64,000 nt of DNA, taken from NCBI GenBank assembly GCA_964630925.1, contig CAZVZK010000007.1, positions 62,001 through 126,000 on the forward strand. Direction: 5' to 3'. Every line of letters starts with the position of its first letter. Position 1 is the stretch's first letter. The notes under the pieces are model-generated. The model made no database searches, was not told the DNA's origin, and saw only the letters and a program-made list of their open reading frames with translations. Below, piece by piece: positions 58,244 to 64,000 of this stretch. A program made the position numbers and the translations under genes. Source of the stretch: RGDT01 sp964630925. GTDB taxonomy: Bacteria; Planctomycetota; Planctomycetia; Gemmatales; Gemmataceae.

Positions 58244-58350
58244 GGCAAGCCTGGAGGCTTGCCGCCACAAAGAGGCCGGACAGGCGGGACGCCTGTCGCC
58301 ACGGGAAGGCGAGGCGGGAGCCTCGCGTCAGCCCCACGGCGGGAGCCGTG
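58244..58350. repeat. Array of four short GGGA-loop hairpins (REP-like)
   Basis: GGCAAGCC-TGGA-GGCTTGCC (58244-58263), GACAGGC-GGGAC-GCCTGTC (58279-58297), GCGAGGC-GGGA-GCCTCGC (58309-58326) and CACGGC-GGGA-GCCGTG (58335-58350). The stem sequences differ but the loop and spacing are shared. Together with 56053-56076 they flank the presumed island in opposite orientations. The 58136-58468 gap has no gene. Confidence 0.8.
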
Positions 58351-58468
58351 CGACGATAGGGGACAGGTGATGCGGGCGGATGCGGACATCTTGCTGTTGT
58401 CTTCTGCGAACCGACGGCAGGCGAGGACGCCGGCGTCCCCTCCTGCCGCCACGACAACGGCCTCCGCG

Positions 58469-59659
58469 TCACTTCTGGATGTACAGCCAGACGAAGCCGG
58501 TCCGCTCCTCCTTGATGATCTCGGACCGCTTCTGCCAGTGCTTGCTGTACTCCTTGTTCAGCTTCTCGCGCTCCTTGTCGTCCTTGGCCTTGCTCATCGC
58601 CGCGGACATCGCCTGCATCTCGCCCTGCCACTCCGCGAGCTTCTTCTTCATCTCGGCCTCGGTCAGCCCCTTGGCCGGGGAGGTCAGCGTCACGCTGTCG
58701 CCGACGAGCAGGTCCAGCTTGCCGTCGCCGTCCACGTCATCGACCCAGACCCGCGTCGCGTAGGTCGGCGCCTTGATGTCCTCCTCGCGGAGCGACTTGC
58801 CGTACTCCTTGACCACGGGCGGCTTGATGAGCGGGCGGAACTGCCTGTAGACCGGCATCTTGCCCTTGCCGGCGGTGTTCTCCGCCCAGTAGACGCCGGC
58901 GTCGCTCGACCCGCTGACGATGTCCAGGTCGCCGTCGCCGTCGAGGTCGATGACGAACGGGTCGCTGTGGACGCCCTTGATGCGCAGCGGCTCGTCGCCG
59001 GCCTTGAGCATCTCGGGCTTCGGGGCGAACTTGCCCTTGCCGGCGCCCTTGAACCAGTAGAACGTGCCGGCGAAGTTGCCCACCACCAGGTCGAGGTGGC
59101 CGTCGCCGTCGAAGTCCACGGCGAAGGGCCGCGTACAGATCTTCTCCGTCATCTTCTCCTCGCCCTTGGCGGGGATGATGAGCGGCTCGCCGTCGGTGCC
59201 CTTGAGCACCTCGGCCTTCTTGAACGTCCCGTCCTTCTTGCCGTACAGCACCTGGAAGAGCCCGGCCATGTCCTTGTCCATGCGGGAGTAGGAGCCGGAG
59301 AGGATGTCACGATGCCCGTCGCCGTCGAGGTCCACGAACTGTGGAGTGGAGGAGGTGCATCACCACACCCCGGGCACTTCGGCGATCTTGCCGTCGGCCT
59401 TGAGCCAGGTGCCCTCGGCGAACTTGCCCTTGCCCAGGCTCTTGAAGACGCGCATCTTGCCCTGGTTGAACTGGCCGACGACGAGGTCCTTCTTGCCGTC
59501 GCCGTCCACGTCCACCCAGGCCGGGCACGCATAGCCGGGCGATTCGACGCGGATCGCCGCGTCGCCCGCCTTCAGACGCACCGGGGGCTTGAACTCCGCG
59601 GCGGCGCACAAGGCGGCGCCGCAGAGCAACCCCACGGCCGCCAGCAGCCGTTGTTTCAT
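58469..59659 (-). CDS. Secreted VCBS/FG-GAP-repeat protein with one in-frame TGA (candidate selenoprotein or nonsense-mutated gene)
   Basis: One continuous frame of 397 codons interrupted only by TGA at codon 100 (59362-59360). It starts at ATG 59659 with a signal peptide (about 1-20). Before the stop come VDVDGDGKKDLVVGQFNQGK and AEVPGVW; after it the frame continues C-T-S-S-T-P-Q-F, then FVDLDGDGHRDILSGSYS and further repeats (VDFDGDGHLDLVVGNF, IDLDGDGDLDIVSGSS, VDDVDGDGKLDLLVGDS). These bind calcium in VCBS/FG-GAP propellers. The C-terminus is helical. The two halves would fit a single protein, so readthrough (selenocysteine) or mutation must be decided. See hairpin 59331-59345. Confidence 0.75.
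59331..59345 (-). promoter_or_regulatory. SECIS-like stem-loop downstream of the in-frame TGA
   Basis: On the minus strand TCCAC-AGTTC-GTGGA starts 17 nt after the first base of the TGA, with a 5-bp stem and a 5-nt loop holding GU at about positions 24-25. Bacterial SECIS elements lie close behind the UGA and expose a GU in the apical loop. The stem is short, so this is only a candidate. Confidence 0.3.
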
Positions 59660-59797
59660 GGAAGCATCCTCCGCCGCGTGGCAGGCGTCGGGGCCACACG
59701 CCCCACCCCGCCACGACATCGGTTGATGCTACAGCACGCGAGGGGCCCGTTCAAGCAGTCGGCTCCGTATGAGCGGGCCGGGTTTCGGCGACTCCCC

Positions 59798-61093
59798 TCA
59801 CGGCCGGCTGACCGTGACCTTGCCCGCCGGGAACGACGCGAGGATGTAGGTGTCGCGCCCGTCGGCCACGTCCATCGCCACGGCCTTCCCGCCGCCGGTG
59901 TTCGGCCGCAGCGCCAGCTCATGCCGCCCCGCCGGCAGTTCCACACGCAGCACCTGGATCTTGTCCGGCAGAAGACCCCAGCACCGCGTGTCCGCCGACT
60001 CCGTCGCCTCCCACACCACGCCCCCCACGTCGAGCAGCAGATTCGCCGCCGAGCCGTTCTTCGTCTTCGTCAGCTCCTTCAGCCCGACGACCGACGCCTT
60101 CTTGATGATGCGGCGGGCCACGGCGCGGGCGATGGTGTTCGGGAGCGCGGCGTCACACTGCGCCTTGGCCATCGCGCCGACATCCGTCACCGTCTCGGTG
60201 CGGCCCACGCGCTGCTGCCCGACGAACACGTCGAGAGCCGCGATGGGATTCTCGGGGACCACGACGGCCGGCACCTTCACCGGGGCGATGGTCGGCGGCA
60301 GGGTGTGCTTGCCCGTCGCGCTCAGGATGCGGTCGGCGATCAGCAGGGCCGCCTGCGTGACGACCTCGGCCCGCTCGACCTTGTACGGCCCCTGCCCGAC
60401 GAGCGCCACGACGTGGACGACGCCGTGCCCCTTCTGCGAGTGCCTGCCGGACTTCGCCCGCTGGAGGTCGAGTTTCGCCGGGGCGAACGACGGCATCCAC
60501 TGACAGACCTTCTCATACGACCGGGCCGCGTCGTCGTAATTCGTGTGCGTCGCCTCCCGGATCGCCCCGTGCAGATAGGCGCCGACGGCCACCGCCGGGT
60601 ACGACGCCTTGGGGTTGCTGCCGTCCTTCTCCCTCGCCCTCTCGATGATCTCCTGCTGCTTGGCCGCCACCTGCAAGGCGTAGGCGCCGGCGTCGCCGCC
60701 GCCGGCCATCAGGTTCGCCAACGCGAGGTAGGCGCGGATCAGCACGCGCTCGTGGTCCTCGCCGGGGTAGGCGACGGCCTGGTCGTCGGTCAGCATCGAA
60801 AGGGCCACCTCGCCGACGGCCTTCTGCTCGTGCTCGTCGAAGTGCCCGCGCACCTCGCGGAGGAGCTGCTCGGCCTCCTTCGCCCTGCCCTCCCCGAGCA
60901 GGACGCAGGCGCGGTCGAGCTTCAACACGTCGGCCTCGCGCGGATTCGCCTTGATGGCGGCGTCGAGTTTGGCCTCCGCCGCCGGGGCGTCGCCGGCGTA
61001 ATAGGCCCGGCGCACGTCGGCGAGGCGGTTCTGGTGCGTGGAGCAGCCGGCCAGCGAGGCGGCCAGCCACGCGGCGATCAGGAGACGCTTCAT
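59798..61093 (-). CDS. COG3014-like lipoprotein with TPR region
   Basis: A 431-residue lipoprotein with lipobox SLAGC (about residues 13-17). The N-terminal half is helical and TPR-like (RRAYYAGDAPAAEAKLDAAI, EAEQLLREVRGHFDEHEQKA). The second half is mainly beta with VVHVVALVGQGPYKVERAE, VAVFVGQQRVG-like strands, IARAVARRIIKKASVVGLKE and a PEGA-like end (VELPAGRHELALRP, YILASFPAGKVTVSRP). This profile matches the COG3014 lipoprotein family. It follows the LpoB-like gene by 15 bp on the same strand. The pair is conserved in other Gram-negative phyla; role in envelope assembly is plausible. Confidence 0.85.
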   Translation of the reverse strand: MKRLLIAAWLAASLAGCSTHQNRLADVRRAYYAGDAPAAEAKLDAAIKANPREADVLKLDRACVLLGEGRAKEAEQLLREVRGHFDEHEQKAVGEVALSMLTDDQAVAYPGEDHERVLIRAYLALANLMAGGGDAGAYALQVAAKQQEIIERAREKDGSNPKASYPAVAVGAYLHGAIREATHTNYDDAARSYEKVCQWMPSFAPAKLDLQRAKSGRHSQKGHGVVHVVALVGQGPYKVERAEVVTQAALLIADRILSATGKHTLPPTIAPVKVPAVVVPENPIAALDVFVGQQRVGRTETVTDVGAMAKAQCDAALPNTIARAVARRIIKKASVVGLKELTKTKNGSAANLLLDVGGVVWEATESADTRCWGLLPDKIQVLRVELPAGRHELALRPNTGGGKAVAMDVADGRDTYILASFPAGKVTVSRP

Positions 61094-61108
61094 CGGACGA
61101 TCCCTCGC

Positions 61109-61762
61109 TCAGGAGTGCCCCATCCGACCCATGACCGTCCTGTAGTAGCCCTTGCGGATCGTGGCCGACTCCTTGGCCAGCGGCGTGCCGTCCACGACGT
61201 TCACCAGCTCCAGCGTGAGCATGTAGTCGCGCTGGGAGTCCTTGCCGGCGTTCGTCGTGCCGGTGGTCAGGCTGGCGAACAGGAGGTAATCGACGGGCTG
61301 GCCCTGCGACTGCATGACGGCCTGGAACTGCATGCGGTGGTTCGGGATGAAGAGCTGGTCCGCCCGGACGCGGGCCTCGCGCAGCCCCACATCGACGAAG
61401 CGCCGGCTGACCGGCAGGAAGACCTTGGACTGGACGATCTTGTTGTCGATGATCTCGACGATCTGGTCCTTGAAGTCGCCGATCTCCTCGCTGCCCTTGT
61501 TCTCCACCCCGACGAAGCAGACCCGCTTGCCGCACGGCGGGCCCGTCCCGATGACCGCCCCCGGCGGGCACTGGCCGGCCAGCAACTTGCCGACGCACTC
61601 ATCGACGATGGGGCGGAAGGTCTCGGCGCCGGCGGCGGTGTTGCCCACCATGTCGCGCTTGTCGTCGGTGATGACCCGGCCCGTGGTGCCCTTGCACCCG
61701 GCGAAGAACGCCGCGGCGCACGCGACGAATGCCGGCTTACACAGGAACTGCCGCCTGTCCAT
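61109..61762 (-). CDS. LpoB-like penicillin-binding protein activator lipoprotein
   Basis: A 217-residue lipoprotein (lipobox AAFFAGC, Cys about 23) with a Tat-like start (DRRQF). The LpoB-type core is seen in ETFRPIVDECVGKLLA, VCFVGVENKGSEEIGDFKDQIVEII, NKIVQSKVFLPVSRRFVDVGL, DYLLFASLTTGTTN and MLTLELVNVVDGTPLAKESATIRKGY. LpoB activates class A penicillin-binding proteins in enterobacteria. Planctomycetes have a thin or unusual peptidoglycan wall, so the partner is of interest. The start at 61762 is preferred; a longer frame upstream has no Shine-Dalgarno. Co-transcribed with the COG3014-like gene. Confidence 0.85.
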   Translation of the reverse strand: MDRRQFLCKPAFVACAAAFFAGCKGTTGRVITDDKRDMVGNTAAGAETFRPIVDECVGKLLAGQCPPGAVIGTGPPCGKRVCFVGVENKGSEEIGDFKDQIVEIIDNKIVQSKVFLPVSRRFVDVGLREARVRADQLFIPNHRMQFQAVMQSQGQPVDYLLFASLTTGTTNAGKDSQRDYMLTLELVNVVDGTPLAKESATIRKGYYRTVMGRMGHS

Positions 61763-61903
61763 GGCAACGCCCCCTTCGTGTGGAATGGCGGGGTTGATAG
61801 CGTGGCGCGTGACGATCCGCAAGGCCGGAATCGCCCCTCGGACAACGGCGCGCGATTCTTGAACTCATCTTTCCCCCCGCCGCCCGCCGTGTTATACGTC
61901 GAA

Positions 61904-61909
61904 TAGAAT
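61904..61909 (+). promoter_or_regulatory. -10-like TAGAAT box of the TIGR03009-like gene
   Basis: TAGAAT lies 44 nt before the ATG at 61953 and matches the recurring TAnnnT pattern, with ATACGTCGAATAG in front. No -35 hexamer found. Confidence 0.4.
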
Positions 61910-61952
61910 CGCCGGCCGCGAACGGGCCGGCCCCGGCCGAGGAGGACGTGTG

Positions 61953-62738
61953 ATGCGTAGGACCCTTTCCGCCATCGCGGCGCTGCTGGCCCTGGCCGCC
62001 TGCGTGTCCGCACAGCCCCCGGTGCCCAAGGCCGACCCCGCGCTCGACAGGCACCTCAAGGCGTGGGAGGAGAAGATGCGCGGCGTCAACGCCCTGTACG
62101 CCGTCATCACCAAGGTCGATAAGGACAAGGTATTCAAGTCCGAGACCAAGATGACCGGCTACGCCCTCTACACGAAATCCGGCGCCCCCGGCGCCGTCCC
62201 CATGAATAAGGCCCGCCTCGAGCTGACGCCCGACGGCAAGAAGGAGGCCGCCGTCAAGATCATCAGCACCGGCACCTTCCTGTACCAGTACGTCCCCGGC
62301 AAGAAGGAGATCCACCAGCACGAGCTGGCCCGCCCCAAGGCCGGCGCCCCCGCGATGGAGGACAACTTCCTCGGGCTCGTCTTCGGCATGAAGGCCGACG
62401 ACGCCAGGGCGCGCTACGACCTGACGCTGCTCAAGGAGGACGACCACTACGTCTATGTGGATGTCATCCCGAAGCGGCCCGCCGACAAGGCCGAATTCGT
62501 GAAGGCCCGCCTCGTGCTGAACAAGTCGAACTACCTGCCTCGGCAGCTCTGGTTCGAGGAGGCCAACAAAAACGAGGTGCTGTGGGACCTGCCCCGCGCC
62601 GAGGTGCCCAAGACCATCGACCCCCGTTACTTCGACGCCCCCAGGGCCGAGCCGGGCTGGAAGATCGTCCCGGTGCCCAAGGGCGGGACGCCGACGCCGG
62701 CCCCGCCCAGGGTCATCCGCGACGGGGCCGGCAAGTGA
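61953..62738 (+). CDS. Secreted TIGR03009-like planctomycete protein
   Basis: A 261-residue protein with signal peptide (about 1-20, ACVSA-QPP). The body has the LolA-like features of TIGR03009: LDRHLKAWEEKMRGVNALYA, GYALYTKSGAPGAVPMNKARL, TGTFLYQYVPGKKEIHQHEL, EDNFLGLVFGMKADDARARYDL, VYVDVIPKRPADKAEF and LVLNKSNYLPRQLWFEEANK. LolA-like folds carry lipid or lipoprotein; in this family the ligand is unknown. A GAGGAGG Shine-Dalgarno 7 nt before ATG 61953 fixes the start. Divergent from the LpoB-like gene. Followed by another secreted protein with its own start signal. Confidence 0.85.
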   Translation: MRRTLSAIAALLALAACVSAQPPVPKADPALDRHLKAWEEKMRGVNALYAVITKVDKDKVFKSETKMTGYALYTKSGAPGAVPMNKARLELTPDGKKEAAVKIISTGTFLYQYVPGKKEIHQHELARPKAGAPAMEDNFLGLVFGMKADDARARYDLTLLKEDDHYVYVDVIPKRPADKAEFVKARLVLNKSNYLPRQLWFEEANKNEVLWDLPRAEVPKTIDPRYFDAPRAEPGWKIVPVPKGGTPTPAPPRVIRDGAGK

Positions 62739-62889
62739 CGCGAAGCCGAGGTCAACTGAGGGGCGGGCCGAATGGCCCGCCCTTCGCGCTTTCTTCTCGG
62801 CCCCGCCTCTGTCCGGAGCCGTGGCGCCGGGCTACGATGTCCGGCAACGGGTACCAGAACGAAGAAGGCGACGCGAGAGGAGCCTCACC

Positions 62890-63615
62890 ATGCGCAAGGC
62901 GTTGATGACGTTGGCCCTGATCGGCCTGCTGGCCATCCCGGTCCTGGCCCAGTTCGGGCCGTTCGGCGGCGGCCTCACCGGCGACCAGCTCCTGACCAAC
63001 AAGGGCGTGCAGGATGAGCTGAAGCTGAGCGACGACGTGAAGAAGGAGCTGGCCGAGATCCAGAAGAAGCAGGGCGAGGCCCGGGCCGAGATGTTCAAGC
63101 TCTTCAGGGAGGACGAGAAGGAGAAGGCCGCGGAGGTCATGAAGAAGAGCAACGAGGAGTCGGCCAAGGCCCTCAAGAAGATCCGCGAGGGCCTGTCGGC
63201 GAAGCAGGCCGCCCGCCTCGACCAGATCGAGATCCAGATGGCCACCGCCGGCAAGCAGAAGAACCCCGATGTCTTCAAGATGAAGGCCGTCGCCGACGCC
63301 CTCAAGTTCACCGACAAGCAGAAGGACCTCGTCAAGGAGACCCTGGAGAACCTCGCCAAGGACACCAAGGAGGTCAACGACGACTACAAGGAGAAGAAGG
63401 GCAAGGAGCGATTCGGCGCGTTCACCAAGATCAACGAGCTGCGCGGCGAGGCCTACGACAAGATCGACAAGGAGCTGACCGAGGACCAGAAGGCCGCCCT
63501 CGAGAAGGCCAAGGGCGAGAAGTTCGAGCTCAAGTTCGAATTCCCCAAGGACGGCTTCTTCAAGGACAAGAAGGGCAAGAAGGACGCCAAGAAGGAAGAC
63601 AAGAAGGACGAGTGA
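62890..63615 (+). CDS. Secreted Lys/Glu-rich coiled-coil protein
   Basis: A 241-residue protein with a signal peptide (about 1-20, ending VLAQF) and a mature part that is almost entirely helical and highly charged: DVKKELAEIQKKQGEARAEM, KSNEESAKALKKIREGLSAK, KDLVKETLENLAKDTKEVND, with a Lys-rich end (KDKKGKKDAKKEDKKDE). A GGGLTGDQLLTN turn follows the leader. It resembles periplasmic LTXXQ/Spy-like or planctomycete Glu/Lys-rich proteins (SAKQAARLDQIEIQ and LTEDQKAALEKAK are LTXXQ-like), so a chaperone-like role is possible. AGAGGAG precedes the ATG; TACGAT lies 52 nt upstream. Confidence 0.8.
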   Translation: MRKALMTLALIGLLAIPVLAQFGPFGGGLTGDQLLTNKGVQDELKLSDDVKKELAEIQKKQGEARAEMFKLFREDEKEKAAEVMKKSNEESAKALKKIREGLSAKQAARLDQIEIQMATAGKQKNPDVFKMKAVADALKFTDKQKDLVKETLENLAKDTKEVNDDYKEKKGKERFGAFTKINELRGEAYDKIDKELTEDQKAALEKAKGEKFELKFEFPKDGFFKDKKGKKDAKKEDKKDE

Positions 63616-63812
63616 CCCCCGCCGCCTCCGCAAATCCCCCCACGGCCCCCGGTCGCACCGCGCTTCCGGGGGCTGCGGCTTTTACCGGACGTGCCGCCCC
63701 GGCGGCCACCCCTCCCCCGTCTTCCCACGCTTCCCTCTTTTCCCACGGCGGCCGGGCGGTTACCATGCATAATCGGATTCCCTTTCCTGCCCCGCGATCG
63801 CGGGAGGTGAAC

Positions 63813-64000
63813 GTGGCTGATGGTGACCGCTCACTCGCCGTATTCGTGGACTTCGAGAACCTCGCGCTCGGCTTCCAGGGCCGACGTGACCGCTTCGACA
63901 TCTCGCGCGTCCTCGAACGCCTCGTCGAGAAGGGCAAGATCGTCGTCAAGAAGGCCTACGCCGACTGGCACCGGTACTCCGCCTTCACCCACGCGCTGCA
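63813..64000 (+). CDS. NYN-domain protein, N-terminal fragment (window edge)
   Basis: A partial ORF of 62 residues from GTG 63813, with GGAGGT 5 nt upstream, running off the window. The start VADGDRSLAVFVDFENLALG contains the Asp (VFVDFEN) typical of the NYN nuclease active site (PIN-like), followed by RFDISRVLERLVEKGKIVVKKAYADW. NYN proteins are metal-dependent RNases of the LabA/DUF88 type. The rest is not visible, so the second domain (often an OST-HTH) cannot be judged. CATAAT lies about 40 nt before the start. Confidence 0.8.
   Translation, partial: MADGDRSLAVFVDFENLALGFQGRRDRFDISRVLERLVEKGKIVVKKAYADWHRYSAFTHAL

Noticed and set aside
58208..61906. A 1,232-codon plus-strand frame across the VCBS and lipoprotein genes
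   Set aside because: It is opposite to three genes with signal peptides and domains. The composition is Arg/His/Leu-rich with no recognisable fold.

Overview
The window is very GC-rich, gene-dense bacterial DNA. Its gene content points firmly to a planctomycete of the Gemmata group (Gemmataceae). Diagnostic families are three Tat-exported DUF1501 proteins, two PSCyt/DUF1549-DUF1553 proteins, two DUF1559 proteins, a serine/threonine kinase fused to WD40 repeats, ECF sigma factors with C-terminal membrane anchors, a TIGR02996 fragment, a TIGR03009-like protein and a DUF5681-like protein. No rRNA, tRNA, CRISPR array, transposase or intact prophage was seen.

Layout. 1-7 kb: a 5' partial PSCyt1/DUF1549 protein, an MFS transporter, a Gly/Lys-rich secreted protein, a PQQ-type dehydrogenase with HEAT repeats, then fmt and a sirtuin. 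7-10 kb: a minus-strand ECF41 operon (cupin, ECF41 sigma, AhpD-like protein, NAD(P)-binding epimerase) with a recognisable autoregulatory promoter. 10-13 kb: VOC protein, two further ECF sigma factors, and an intergenic region holding two large structured repeats. 13-20 kb: a TIGR02996 mini-ORF coupled to a cysteine synthase, a DUF1559 pseudopilin, and a minus-strand run of ECF sigma, ADP-ribosylglycohydrolase, TerF-like vWA protein and a family of unknown function. 20-29 kb: an S26/S24-like small protein, DUF1501, a PQQ propeller, two paralogous lipoproteins, the second copy of a 212-bp repeat, a PIG-L deacetylase, and an exported operon (DUF1080, Gfo/Idh/MocA, sugar isomerase) matching the 3-keto-glycoside route.

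29-39 kb: DUF1501, small secreted and membrane proteins, a DUF4365 pair, and a translationally coupled minus-strand chain (DUF1553, toxin-antitoxin pair, DUF1501, WD40, Gemmata-type protein). 39-50 kb: the kinase-WD40 protein, a repeat/DUF1559 operon, a lone receiver domain, and an ECF/anti-sigma pair followed by a large secreted protein. 50-56 kb: a 1,152-residue multispanning protein and an aldehyde dehydrogenase. 56-58.4 kb: a probable acquired island with an AT-rich pocket and a DUF5681-like gene, bounded by inverted copies of a REP-like hairpin. 58.4-64 kb: a VCBS-repeat protein interrupted by one in-frame TGA (a selenocysteine candidate), an LpoB-like/COG3014-like lipoprotein pair, two secreted proteins and the start of a NYN-domain protein.

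The most unusual signals are the in-frame TGA with a SECIS-like hairpin, the sigma/ADP-ribosylglycohydrolase/vWA/unknown operon, the 212-bp inverted-repeat pair with a covarying stem, the 52-bp-arm giant hairpin, and the toxin-antitoxin pair lying inside a cytochrome/DUF1501 operon. Many genes have a TAnnnT box 22-50 nt upstream of the start. Stop/start overlaps (ATGA, GTGA, TGATG) are frequent and indicate translational coupling.
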